The notes below the pieces were generated by a model. It did no database searches and was not told where the DNA came from. It worked only from the letters and a program-made list of their open reading frames with translations. The translations under genes were made by a program, and so were the position numbers. From CAMDPA01 sp963825625 (GTDB lineage: Bacteria; Pseudomonadota; Alphaproteobacteria; Rhizobiales; Hyphomicrobiaceae), in contig CAWGUF010000019.1 of NCBI GenBank assembly GCA_963825625.1, forward strand, positions 124,001 to 188,000: 64,000 nucleotides of DNA, in the 5' to 3' direction. Numbering within the stretch: the first letter of the stretch is position 1; the number at the start of each line of letters is the position of its first letter. Below, one piece after another: positions 36,906-45,780 of the stretch.

Positions 36906-37803
36906 ATGATTCAGGTGCGTCGGCTCGGCCATGCCACATTCACGACATCGGACATCGAGCGGGAGGTCGACTACTGGACCAACATCATGGGGCTCGCGGT
37001 GATCGACCGTACGCCAGACCGGGTCTTCCTTGGCACGCAGTACGGACATGAAGCGATCGCGCTGGTTGCGGAAGGCGATCCGGCGTGTCGACGCGATTGT
37101 CGTTTCAGGTGGCACCGGACAGCGATCTCGGCGAGCTGGCGGCCAAGGTGCTCGTCGAAGCACGGCGTGAAGTGCGAGCGCTCGAAAGGCATCTCGCCCG
37201 GCGTCGAGGATGCGATCACGTTCACGACCCGAAGGGCACGCTGACCGAGGTTTACGCCGATTACGCTTGGCAGATGCCGACGATCGCGATCCGGTCATCT
37301 CACCGCTGAAGTTCGGCCATATCGCCTACCGGGTCAATGACGCGCAGAAGGTTACGGCTTCTACACCGACGTGCTCGGCTTTCGGTGTCTCGGACTGGAT
37401 CGGCGACCACTTCTCGTTCCTGCGCTGCGGGCCGGACCATCATACTGTCAACTTCGCGCGTTACGCGGAAGAGAAGCTGCATCACATCGCGTTCGAGGTG
37501 AAGGACGTGGCGACGCTGCACCGCGCTTGCGACTTCCTCGGCCCAGGAACAAGATACAGCTGGTGTGGGGACCGATCAGGCACGTCGTCGGGCACAACAT
37601 CGCTGCCTATCATCGCAATGCGGACGATATCCGCGTCGAGCTGTTCTGCGAGCTCGACATGATGCTCGACGAGACGCTGGGATACTTCGAGCCGCGGCCC
37701 TGGCACGAGGATCGGCCGCAGTGCCCCAAAGGTATGGCCGGCGGATACCTGGCGGGCGCAATGGGGGTTCGGCTCATTCGGACAGTTTCCGGGCTATCCC
37801 TGA
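36906..37803 (+). pseudogene. two-domain VOC/extradiol-dioxygenase-like protein, broken by about eight indels
   Basis: The reconstructed product is about 297 residues with two VOC modules. The first starts VRRLGHATFTTSDIEREVDY; the second has FGHIAYRVNDAQK, GDHFSFLRCGPDHHTVNFAR and HHIAFEVKDVATL, ending in ELFCELDMMLDETLGYFEPR and FGQFPGYP-stop at 37803. The pattern of His in GHATF, DHHTVN and the Glu in VELF matches the Fe/Mn site of catechol 2,3-dioxygenase-type enzymes, which cleave aromatic diols next to one hydroxyl. At least five 1-base deletions and three insertions are needed to read it (near 37086, 37162, 37224, 37278, 37352, 37386, 37544, 37728). All reading between them is intact, so it is either a very young pseudogene or badly sequenced. 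Confidence 0.75.
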
Positions 37804-37994
37804 GGTCTCGACGCATTCTGAGCGTGGTTTTGCCGCAATATTCCGGAAAATACGTCGTGAAGATCATATCCGTGTGCGATAATACCGTTTGAACCCTGTG
37901 CAACGTTCGTGCGTTCGGTGTGGGGTTCTGCTATACGTTAACCACTATGCAACCCTGGCGTGTAGCGTGCAGGACGTTGGAGTGGGGGTCAGAG

Positions 37995-38954
37995 ATGCGT
38001 GTGTTGCTTGGCATGTGTGTTGGCGCGGCGGTTGGTGCCGCGGCCGTACTGGGGATGCCGGATCTGGGCGGAACCGATGACCTGGCTGTCATCACCGGGG
38101 TTTCGTTCGATGGCAAGGCGCGGGTGGCCGTGCCTGATGGCGAGGTTGCAGCCAAGAATTTCGCGGTCGTCGAAAGCGCCCGGGCGGCCTCCCGGCGCGA
38201 TGAGCCTGCGGCCGGGCCGGCGCGGAGTACGGGCGTGTCAGAGGTTGCATCGGGCGACGTGGCACGTTGGGCGGATACGCGCGTTGCGCGCCTTGGAGAC
38301 GCCGTCGGCTCGAGTGCTCCGGCCGCGGTTCTGGTGCCGGAGCAAGTGAGCCGGGGAGTGGTCAATGCTATCGAGGTCCGCGATCCATCTCAAGGGCGGG
38401 ATCTGGTGCGGGATCTTCAGCGCGAGTTGAAGCGTGTCGGCTGCTACTACGGCACTGTGGACGGAGACTGGGGGCCGGGTTCGCGCAGGGGAATGCGCGC
38501 GTTCATTTCACAACTGAATTCGCAGCTTCCCACAGATCAGCCGGATTTCATCATGCTCACGCTGGTTCGGGGGCATGCGGGCGTTGCCTGCAACGGAACC
38601 GACAAAGGAAGCGGCGTAATGACCGCGCGTCGGCCAGATGCCGCGGCGACGATTGCGGCGGTGCCGGCTCCGGTCAGGGTCTACAGGATCAAACCGCGCC
38701 AGGACCGGGCGATTGCCGCAGTCAACGAGGCGAGTGGGCCGACCGTTTCACCTGCTCCGGTGCGGCCGGAGTTCGAGGGCAGAATGGCGGTCGGGGGGCC
38801 GACGGGGGCAATCAGCGTCCCGGCTCCAGTGCCCGCGGCTCGTCCGGTCGTGCGTCGGCCGGTGGTCCAGCGGGCGGCATCGCCACGGCGTGAGGTGCGG
38901 ACGCCGCGGCGGCGCAATACGCAATGGACGGCGACGTTCTTCGAGAGGAATTGA
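37995..38954 (+). CDS. secreted/anchored protein with peptidoglycan-binding domain
   Basis: A 319-residue protein. The N terminus (MRVLLGMCVGAAVGAAAVLG) is a signal sequence or membrane anchor. A central peptidoglycan-binding type 1-like module lies at about 135-165: DLVRDLQRELKRVGCYYGTVDGDWG, then SRRGMRAFISQLNSQL. The C terminus is Pro/Arg/Val-rich and ends in RRRNTQWTATFFERN. Two cysteines (GCYYG and VACNG) could form a disulfide. It probably sits in the periplasm and touches the cell wall. GGGGG precedes the ATG at 37995; an earlier in-frame ATG at 37920 gives a worse signal peptide. Confidence 0.72.
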   Translation: MRVLLGMCVGAAVGAAAVLGMPDLGGTDDLAVITGVSFDGKARVAVPDGEVAAKNFAVVESARAASRRDEPAAGPARSTGVSEVASGDVARWADTRVARLGDAVGSSAPAAVLVPEQVSRGVVNAIEVRDPSQGRDLVRDLQRELKRVGCYYGTVDGDWGPGSRRGMRAFISQLNSQLPTDQPDFIMLTLVRGHAGVACNGTDKGSGVMTARRPDAAATIAAVPAPVRVYRIKPRQDRAIAAVNEASGPTVSPAPVRPEFEGRMAVGGPTGAISVPAPVPAARPVVRRPVVQRAASPRREVRTPRRRNTQWTATFFERN

Positions 38955-39319
38955 GCACGAGGCTGCCTATACTGCGTTGGCGTGGTCACGCGTTTTGTTT
39001 GCCGGCGCTGCGTGCATAAGATGATCTGAAACCGGCGCGATGCCGAGCGCGCGTCGGCTGATGCGGTTGCACTGACGACGTACCGGCGCGACGCCGGCAT
39101 GAATGGTCCGTATCGGCGGCCTGGCGGCCGGTCGAGGCTGACTACCCGATCCGGCGGCACAACAGTTTCTGGCCGGCCGGCCTCCGGTTCGGCGCATTCC
39201 TCATCCAAGCAGAAAATAAGGTCTGGTTCGGCGCCATCATTTGCGGTGGGCTCGGATAGGGCGTATTCAACTTATGCGGATCGGTGTCGACCGCTGGCAA
39301 GGTGTGAAGGAGTAGCGTG
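38955..39319. other. 365-base intergenic region, no gene seen
   Basis: No frame with coding character is present. GC content stays high. A short imperfect inverted repeat (ACCGGCGCGACGCCGG near 39081) is the only structure noted. It must hold the promoter of the DUF533 gene; GGAG precedes the ATG at 39320. Confidence 0.35.
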
Positions 39320-40573
39320 ATGTTCAATGCGAAAGACCTGCTCGATGCGCTGGTGCGCGGCGCAGGGCCCGCGCAGCCACAACAGCAGCAAGGCGGAGGC
39401 CTGGGAGGCTTGGGCGACATTCTGGGACAGCTTGCCGGTGGTGCGCAGGGCGGTGGTCAAGGTGGCGGCCAGGGTGGCGGGCTGGCGGACATCCTCGGCA
39501 AGATGATGCAGGGCGGTGCGCAGCAGCAGGCGCCTGGTGGTGCCTCTGGGAGTGCTCCTGGCGCTCAGGGCGGGCCCGGTGGTCTTGGAGGCCTCGGCGA
39601 TATTCTTGGCCAGCTGCAAAAGCAGATGGGTGGCCAGGCGCAGGCCCCGCAGATGACGCCGGGCGGGCAGGGTGGCTCTGGCGGCGGTATCGGAGATATC
39701 TTCGGCGAGCTGCAGAAGCATCTGGGGCCGGGCGCTCAAGGCGGTGGCCAGGGCGGTGGACAAGGTGCAGGGCAGTCGGCCGGTCAGGGCGCGCAGGGCG
39801 GCGGGCTGCTCGATATCCTAGGTCAAGTACTCGGTCAGGCGACGTCCGGCGTCAAGGAGGGGGCAGCCAGGATCGACAATGCGACCGGCGCCAGCGGACA
39901 TGCGCGCGACGCCTTGGGCCAAGCCACCGGCAAGTCGCCGGAAGAGCTGCTGCAGCAGCTGCAGGAGCTGATAAAGAACAACCAACTGGGTACGGGTGCC
40001 GCTCTTGGCGGGCTTGGCGCACTGGTGCTGGGCACGAAGACGGGACGTTCGCTGGCGGTCGGGGCAGCGAAGCTTGGTGCTCTGGCGCTGATCGGCGGTC
40101 TCGCCTACAAGGCCTATCAGAACTACAGCCAGGGTCGCGCGCCCATGGATACAGGAAATGCGCAGGGCCTTCTGGATGCGCCAGCGCCGCAAGGCTCCGG
40201 ATTCGAGCCTGATGCGATTTCCAATGACCAGGCGATCCTGTATATCCGTGCCATGATCGCTGCGGCGGCTGCGGATGGTCGTATCGATGCGGCCGAGCAG
40301 CAAAAGATCATGGGCGGTCTGGAACAAGCTGGCATCGAGCATGCCGCGCGCGAGTTCCTGGAGCAGGAGCTGCAAAACCCGGCCACGGTGGATGATCTGG
40401 CAGCCGCGGTGAACTCAGCGGAAGAAGCGGTGCAGGTGTTCACCGCGGCTCGCGTCGCCGTCGATCTCGACAACGCGGCGGAGCACGAGTTCCTGGTGAC
40501 GCTGGCGAGCCGACTGGGCATCGAGGCGGATCTGGCCCAGCACATCGATGCTGCGGCGCGAGCTGCTGCGTAA
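39320..40573 (+). CDS. DUF533/YebE-like (TerB-fold) protein with glycine-rich repeat region
   Basis: A 417-residue protein. The first 185 residues are extremely Gly/Gln-rich and contain five copies of an amphipathic motif: GGLGDILGQL, GGLADILGKM, GGLGDILGQL, GGIGDIFGEL and GGLLDILGQV, spaced by Gly/Gln linkers. A membrane-like helix follows (GALVLGTKTGRSLAVGAAKLGALALIGGLAYKAY). The C-terminal 140 residues form the DUF533 domain (AILYIRAMIAAAAADGRIDAAEQQKIM), an all-helical TerB-like fold. DUF533 proteins are inner-membrane-associated with unknown function. The repeats look like surface-binding or self-assembly helices. Confidence 0.85.
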   Translation: MFNAKDLLDALVRGAGPAQPQQQQGGGLGGLGDILGQLAGGAQGGGQGGGQGGGLADILGKMMQGGAQQQAPGGASGSAPGAQGGPGGLGGLGDILGQLQKQMGGQAQAPQMTPGGQGGSGGGIGDIFGELQKHLGPGAQGGGQGGGQGAGQSAGQGAQGGGLLDILGQVLGQATSGVKEGAARIDNATGASGHARDALGQATGKSPEELLQQLQELIKNNQLGTGAALGGLGALVLGTKTGRSLAVGAAKLGALALIGGLAYKAYQNYSQGRAPMDTGNAQGLLDAPAPQGSGFEPDAISNDQAILYIRAMIAAAAADGRIDAAEQQKIMGGLEQAGIEHAAREFLEQELQNPATVDDLAAAVNSAEEAVQVFTAARVAVDLDNAAEHEFLVTLASRLGIEADLAQHIDAAARAAA

Positions 40574-40928
40574 GCTTTGTCGCAATTTCAGGTCAAGGGC
40601 AGCCGCGGTCGTCACGATCGCGGCTGCTTGCATTTTCTGCCAGAATGGCACTGTTGGCGTTGCCCGTTGCACCCGGACCGCAGCCAGGGCTGTGCCGGGG
40701 CCGGAGCGCCGGAATATTGCATTTGCGCAGCGCGTGTCCGGTTGAATTTGTGAACAGAGCGCGCGCGTACGCCGGGGCGCGGCCTCGGTGGTTCCAACTG
40801 AACACAAACCGCTTTAGCATTGATTGGTGGAGGAGTTCGGGGGGCGGCCGCATTGGCGCCGTGTCAGCTCGCGTTGATGCTGCGGCTGGCGCCTCCGGGC
40901 ACCGCAGATGATAAGATAGGTGGCTCGA
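40574..40928. other. 355-base intergenic region before ubiD-like gene
   Basis: No coding frame is convincing. One TGCCA-GAA-TGGCA inverted repeat lies at 40638-40650. AGGTGG precedes the UbiD start at 40929. The region may contain regulatory sites for the decarboxylase. Confidence 0.35.
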
Positions 40929-42566
40929 ATGAATGCAACGACGCCGGCGCGCAGCTATCCGGACCTGCACGAGCAGATCGAGGCGCTGGACAAGGCCGGG
41001 CTGCTGATCCGGGTGGACATTCCGATCAACAAGGACACCGAATTGCATCCGCTGATGCGTTGGCAATTCCGCGGCGGCATTGCCGAGGAGGATCGCAAGG
41101 CGATGCTGTTCACCAATGTGGTCGACAGCAAGGGGCGGCAGTATGACATGCCGGTGGTGATCGGCGCGATGGGGGCCAGTGCAAAGGTCTACCAGGTTGG
41201 CCTGGGCCATCCGCCAGATCAGGTGGGGGCAGTGTGGGCGCAAGCGATGGGCAACCTCATTGCACCGAAATTCGTAGACAACGCTCCGTGTCATGATGTT
41301 GTGATCGAAGGAGCAGAGCTGGACAAGCCCGGACAGGCGCTCGATGCGCTGCCGGTGCCGATCTCGACGCCAGGCTGGGACAACGGACCCTATCTGACGA
41401 CATCGGCATTCATCACCAAGGACCCGGAGACGGGTGTCCAGAACATCGGCAACTATCGCGCGCAGGTGAAGAGCCGACGCAGGCTCGGTATGAACCCGTC
41501 GGTGGAGCTGAAGGCTGGCGGTTATCTGCATTGGCTCAAGTACAAGGCGATGGGACAGCCGATGCCTGTGGCCGTCGTGGTGGGGTTGCCGCCGGCCGTG
41601 GCCTACGCGTCCGTGCAGAAGGCGCCGGAGACGGTGGACGAGATCGCACTGGCGGGCGGGCTCGTCGGCGCGCCGATCAATGTCACCAAGGCGAGGACGG
41701 TCGACCTCGTCATTCCGGCGGAAGCGGAGATCGTCATCGAGGGGTTCATCGATACCAACTATCTGGAGCCGGAGGCGCCGTTCGGAGAGAGCCACGGCCA
41801 CGTCAATCTCGCCGAGTACAACGCCTTCATGGATGTCACGTGCATCACGAGGCGGAAGAATGCGATCTTCACGACATTTCTGTCGCAGCTTGCGCCGAGC
41901 GAGGCGACGGCGATGCGGCAACCGGGTCAGGAAGCGATTTTCCTCCGCCACCTGAAGGAAGGGCTCGGCATCAGGGGAATTCAGCGCGTGCATATGCACA
42001 TGCCGTTGATCGGTGGCTATCGCGTCCTGGCATTGCAGTTCAGCCGCGACACAACGGATACGGAGGTTTGGCGCGCGCTTTATGCCTGCGTGACGATCCA
42101 GAGGCCGGCAGGCAAGTTCGTGATTGCGATCAACGAGGATATCGATCCCAACAACGCCGATGCTATCCTGTGGGCGATGACGTTCCGCGCCAAGCCGCAT
42201 CTGGATATGCAGATCCTGCCACATCGGGAGGAGGGGCATGGGCCGCGCGACAAGACGCGGGGAGCGGAGGATTCCTCACTGCTCGTCAACGCCACGCTGC
42301 GGCAGGACTTTCCGCCGATATCGCTGCCGAAACGCGAATTCATGGAACGGGCGCGAGAGATCTGGGAGAACAAGCTGGAGCTTGGCAAGCTGAGCCCGGA
42401 AATGCCCTGGTACGGGTATGATCTGGGGGCGTGGACTGATGATCTCGAGCATCAGGCGCAGCTGGCGGTGCAGGGGGACTACTGGCAGACGGGCGACGTG
42501 ATCGCCCAGAAGCGGCGGAGCGATGTTGAGATGAATGCCGAGGTCCGCGACTTCGAGGACAAGTAG
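40929..42566 (+). CDS. UbiD-family prenylated-FMN decarboxylase
   Basis: A 545-residue UbiD-like enzyme. Signatures include NIGNYRAQVKSRRRLGM, which binds prenylated FMN and its metal, the central ALAGGLVGAPINVTKART, and EAPFGESHGHVNLAEY with the conserved catalytic Glu pair. Such enzymes reversibly decarboxylate aromatic or alpha,beta-unsaturated acids and need a UbiX flavin prenyltransferase, which is not in this window. The length (545) is longer than UbiD itself and typical of the aromatic-acid group. Its position a few kb before the Rieske cluster suggests it may decarboxylate a hydroxylated aromatic acid made there (inference). Confidence 0.88.
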   Translation: MNATTPARSYPDLHEQIEALDKAGLLIRVDIPINKDTELHPLMRWQFRGGIAEEDRKAMLFTNVVDSKGRQYDMPVVIGAMGASAKVYQVGLGHPPDQVGAVWAQAMGNLIAPKFVDNAPCHDVVIEGAELDKPGQALDALPVPISTPGWDNGPYLTTSAFITKDPETGVQNIGNYRAQVKSRRRLGMNPSVELKAGGYLHWLKYKAMGQPMPVAVVVGLPPAVAYASVQKAPETVDEIALAGGLVGAPINVTKARTVDLVIPAEAEIVIEGFIDTNYLEPEAPFGESHGHVNLAEYNAFMDVTCITRRKNAIFTTFLSQLAPSEATAMRQPGQEAIFLRHLKEGLGIRGIQRVHMHMPLIGGYRVLALQFSRDTTDTEVWRALYACVTIQRPAGKFVIAINEDIDPNNADAILWAMTFRAKPHLDMQILPHREEGHGPRDKTRGAEDSSLLVNATLRQDFPPISLPKREFMERAREIWENKLELGKLSPEMPWYGYDLGAWTDDLEHQAQLAVQGDYWQTGDVIAQKRRSDVEMNAEVRDFEDK

Positions 42567-42590
42567 CGGACCTGGGCTGTCAGCGTCGGG

Positions 42591-44477
42591 TTACCGCGCC
42601 TGCGGTTGGCCGGGGCGGGATGCTGTCGCGCCGGCACCTGCACCGGTACCGGCGGCACCTGGTGTCGAATTCAGGGATTGGCCGAGGATCGCCATCAGCA
42701 TGCCGGCAACGCCGCCGCCAGCTTCGCCAGACCCTCCGACCTGGACGCTGGGGACGAACTTCTGGGCGTTGGCAATCGCGGTTGTCAGCACCTCGGGATG
42801 GGCATTGGCGAATTTCGCGATGGTATCCAGCATCAGCTCGAATTGGCGCAGCTTCACCGTAGCATCCGGCCCCAGCACGCCGACCTGCTTCTGCTGACCT
42901 TCGGAGATCAGCGATAGCTTGTCGCGTTCGCCCTGGCCTTCGTTGCGGGCGGCCTGTGCGTTCTGGATCGACCGCTGGACATTGATCTCAGCCTCCACCA
43001 GCTTGGTTTGCTGGTCGGCGGTCGCCTTCGCCTTTTCCGAGGTCACGCGCTGCTCCTGCGCGGACTTCTCCTGTACGAAGGCGCGGGCGAGCTGGGTTGC
43101 AAGCTGCTCACGGCGCACCGCGACCAGCAGCTCGGGCGGAATTGCGGGCTCGCCGAGGCGGACCTCACGGATGGTTACGCACGATTTCTGCGCTTCGGGA
43201 CGGATGCGGCGCTCGATCTCACCTTCGATCAGCGGACGCTGGTTGATGAGGTCGAGCACTTTGGTGGGGCGATTGACCGTGACGAAGATCGGTTTGCCGT
43301 CGGGGTCCAGGACCGGCCGTCCGTCAGCGCCCAAGCGCGGCTCCGTGATCTCATAGCTGCCGCCGGCGACGTCGCGGGTGATGGCGCGGATGGACGGGGT
43401 GAGGACGCGATCCTCGACTTGCTTGAGGGTGCCGACGGCGGCGACGACGCAGGAGGCCTCGTTGGGGGAGACCTGCGCGACGACACGCAGCTCCAGCGGC
43501 ACGTCCCAGCCTTCCATCTTGACGAACACGGCGCGGTCGGCGTTGTCGCGGGTGACGGGGATCTCCTCCTCGGTGCGGTTCTGCACGATCTCGCCCTTGG
43601 CATCGACCGTGAGCGAGATGTTGGCGCGGCGATAGCCGCCGGCATAGGTCCAGACCTGGGCGCGGGTATCGATCTGGGTCAGCGCGAAGGCATCGGGATT
43701 GAAATAGTACTTGCCCGGCTGCAGCGGCTTGTCCCACACGCCGATGCAACCAACGGGCACGATCGGGGCGTCGAGACGGGCCCGGTCGTTGGCGGTGTTG
43801 ACGCGGATAACGTCGCAGTTGGCCGGCTTGTCGGCCTTGAGGGTGCCGAAATCGATGTCGGCGTGGATGTTCGACTTGACGACGCCGACGTAGCCGGCCT
43901 CGACTTCACGCGCATCCGTCATCGTGATGTCCCACAGATAACGATTGAGGCGGTATCTGCCTGGCGTCAGAACGGTTAGCTGCGGGCCACGCTGGCCACC
44001 ATTCGTGAGGAAGACTTCCGCGTCGAGCATGCGGTAGCCGAACTGGGTGGCGAATGGATCGGCGAACGCCTGTCCCGGCCGCAGGGCGGCTCCGTCCTTG
44101 GCTGTCAGTATGCCGACTTTCCCTTTGGGGACGTTGATTTCCTGCTGGTTGGTGTCGACATCGTAGAGGACGTTGACCAGCGGCCAGAACTGGAAGCCTG
44201 GCGGCAGGATGCGCGCCTGGGGACCGTTCTCTCCCTCGACAGCGACGATTTTGCCTTCGCGCAGTGGACTGCCGCCATAGACCTTGAACAATTGGCCAAG
44301 GCGTCCGTCGGGTACGATCACGAAGGAGGTGGACAGGATCGCGAATGCGATGATGCATATACCCAGAACGCGCGAGAGTGATGTTGCCAACGTGCTGCGG
44401 TAAGCGGCAGGAAGCACGACCGGCAGGACGAAGAAAACGAGGGCGCCCGCCAGAATCATCAGAATGAGGTTCAACAT
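42591..44477 (-). CDS. SPFH/band-7 (flotillin-like) membrane protein
   Basis: A 628-residue protein. Two N-terminal hydrophobic helices (LNLILMILAGALVFFVLPVVLP and GICIIAFAILSTSFVIV) anchor it in the membrane. The central region is a band-7/SPFH domain (VEAGYVGVVKSNIHADIDF … DVPLELRVVAQVSPNEASCVV). A coiled coil follows (RREQLATQLARAFVQEKSAQEQRVTSEKAKATADQQ), then a Gly/Ala/Pro-rich tail. SPFH proteins form large membrane-associated rings that organise microdomains or control proteases. GAAGGAAC precedes the ATG. It converges on ubiD and is otherwise alone; upstream is 255 bases of AT-rich promoter DNA (44478-44732). Confidence 0.85.
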   Translation of the reverse strand: MLNLILMILAGALVFFVLPVVLPAAYRSTLATSLSRVLGICIIAFAILSTSFVIVPDGRLGQLFKVYGGSPLREGKIVAVEGENGPQARILPPGFQFWPLVNVLYDVDTNQQEINVPKGKVGILTAKDGAALRPGQAFADPFATQFGYRMLDAEVFLTNGGQRGPQLTVLTPGRYRLNRYLWDITMTDAREVEAGYVGVVKSNIHADIDFGTLKADKPANCDVIRVNTANDRARLDAPIVPVGCIGVWDKPLQPGKYYFNPDAFALTQIDTRAQVWTYAGGYRRANISLTVDAKGEIVQNRTEEEIPVTRDNADRAVFVKMEGWDVPLELRVVAQVSPNEASCVVAAVGTLKQVEDRVLTPSIRAITRDVAGGSYEITEPRLGADGRPVLDPDGKPIFVTVNRPTKVLDLINQRPLIEGEIERRIRPEAQKSCVTIREVRLGEPAIPPELLVAVRREQLATQLARAFVQEKSAQEQRVTSEKAKATADQQTKLVEAEINVQRSIQNAQAARNEGQGERDKLSLISEGQQKQVGVLGPDATVKLRQFELMLDTIAKFANAHPEVLTTAIANAQKFVPSVQVGGSGEAGGGVAGMLMAILGQSLNSTPGAAGTGAGAGATASRPGQPQAR

Positions 44478-44732
44478 GTCTTGTTCCTTCTCGTGGCCGG
44501 GTAATTCGCTGAAGCCAAACTAAGCCACTAGGCTATTTCCGCTGCGTACTGCCAGAGCGAGGAAATGGCGTAAAAACTTCCTCAGCGTATCAGTTGAAGC
44601 AGGTGGTCGCATCGCAAGACCGTCTGCTCCGGTTTCTAAATAGGACGGAAATTATTTAATTTTCGTAGCCATTTTAATTAGTTGATATGCAATTCCACAA
44701 TTTTGGATCTGTCGGAGCGGCCAAGGCCAAAA

Positions 44733-45713
44733 CTAATTCGGTATGCGTTGTACCAGATCCGAGAGGCTGGAACTGGGCAACGGCTTGCGCAATGTGCCGT
44801 CGGCTACCGCTTCGGCCATCGTGCGTTCGAGCCCAATCATGCGGTCAGGATCGAGCATCGGCTTGGGAAAGAATTGGTCGCGCAGACGCCTGGCGCGTTC
44901 GAGCGGCATGCGGCGCCAATCGGCATAGAGCTTGAGCGCGCGCGGATCGGCGTACATTGCGTCGATCGTCTGTCGCCAGCCGCGCATGAAACGCGTGAGG
45001 GGGTCGCGGCGGGTTGCGTTCATTTGCTGAGAGGTAATGTTCACGCGCAAGGTGATGTCCGCGAAACTCGAATCGCTACCTTGAGCGAATATGCGTATTT
45101 CCGAGTTCTCCAGATGCTCCAGGCCGAACGGCGGGGCAGCCCATCCGATGTCGATCTGGCCACTGAGGACCTGGGACAAGGTCGGTGATGGCCAGCCGGT
45201 TGCCACGGGGCGTGCCTTCAGGCTCTTCTCCCGGATGAATGCCTTGACCACGGATCTGGTGCAGCAGTCGGTGGAATATGCGATCGTGCGACGGTCGGTA
45301 TCGGTCCAGGCCCGGATCGGGCTGGACGCGCGTACGTACCAATAGAGGTCGTGGGCGCCGGTGGCCTGACCGGCGATGATTTGGACGGGTGCTGAGGAGA
45401 GAGCGGCGTCCAACACATCGACGACGTCAGCGGCGATGCCGACATCCGCGGCGTTGGTCACGATCGCATTGACGGCATCGCGGGAGCCCCAGACGTAGTT
45501 TATCTCGAGCTCGATGCCGTGGCGTTTCATGATGCCAAGCCGCTGCGCGAGTTCCACCACGGCGCCGTCCCAGGTTCCGCGTCTCGTTGCCGATACCCGC
45601 AAACGGTCCTGGGCGAGAGACGGCAGGGCGACGGCTGCAAGGCCGGCAGCGAGTAGCACAAGTGCTGCTATCCGGCCTGTTGTCCGTCGAGGCGGGCTGT
45701 CGAGTATGGTCAT
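44733..45713 (-). CDS. ABC-type periplasmic substrate-binding protein (NMT1/SsuA family)
   Basis: A 326-residue periplasmic binding protein. The signal peptide is ALVLLAAGLAAVALPSLAQ (cut after SLA-Q). The mature protein shows LAQRLGIMKRHGIELEINYVWG, ADVGIAADVVDVLDAALSSA and GWPSPTLSQVLSGQIDIGWA, a standard NMT1-like ligand-binding fold used for sulfonates, nitrate, pyrimidines or aromatic acids. The ATG at 45713 is chosen over 45722 by its distance to the signal core. No permease or ATPase gene is adjacent, so it either uses a distant transporter or is a sensor. Placed just after the Rieske genes it may bind their substrate. Confidence 0.82.
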   Translation of the reverse strand: MTILDSPPRRTTGRIAALVLLAAGLAAVALPSLAQDRLRVSATRRGTWDGAVVELAQRLGIMKRHGIELEINYVWGSRDAVNAIVTNAADVGIAADVVDVLDAALSSAPVQIIAGQATGAHDLYWYVRASSPIRAWTDTDRRTIAYSTDCCTRSVVKAFIREKSLKARPVATGWPSPTLSQVLSGQIDIGWAAPPFGLEHLENSEIRIFAQGSDSSFADITLRVNITSQQMNATRRDPLTRFMRGWRQTIDAMYADPRALKLYADWRRMPLERARRLRDQFFPKPMLDPDRMIGLERTMAEAVADGTLRKPLPSSSLSDLVQRIPN

Positions 45714-45780
45714 ACAACGCATGATAGACCAGACTTGCGGGTATTGCGAAGGCTGGTTTTGCAGCGGGCAAGGCGGAGCG

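Noticed and set aside
40640..40665. Sigma-54 promoter before ubiD
   Set aside because: TGGCAC is followed by TTGC at the wrong distance (13 instead of 10 bases between GG and GC).
44733..45713. 4,5-dihydroxyphthalate decarboxylase (Pht5 has a binding-protein-like fold)
   Set aside because: A clear signal peptide makes this an exported binding protein, not a cytoplasmic decarboxylase.
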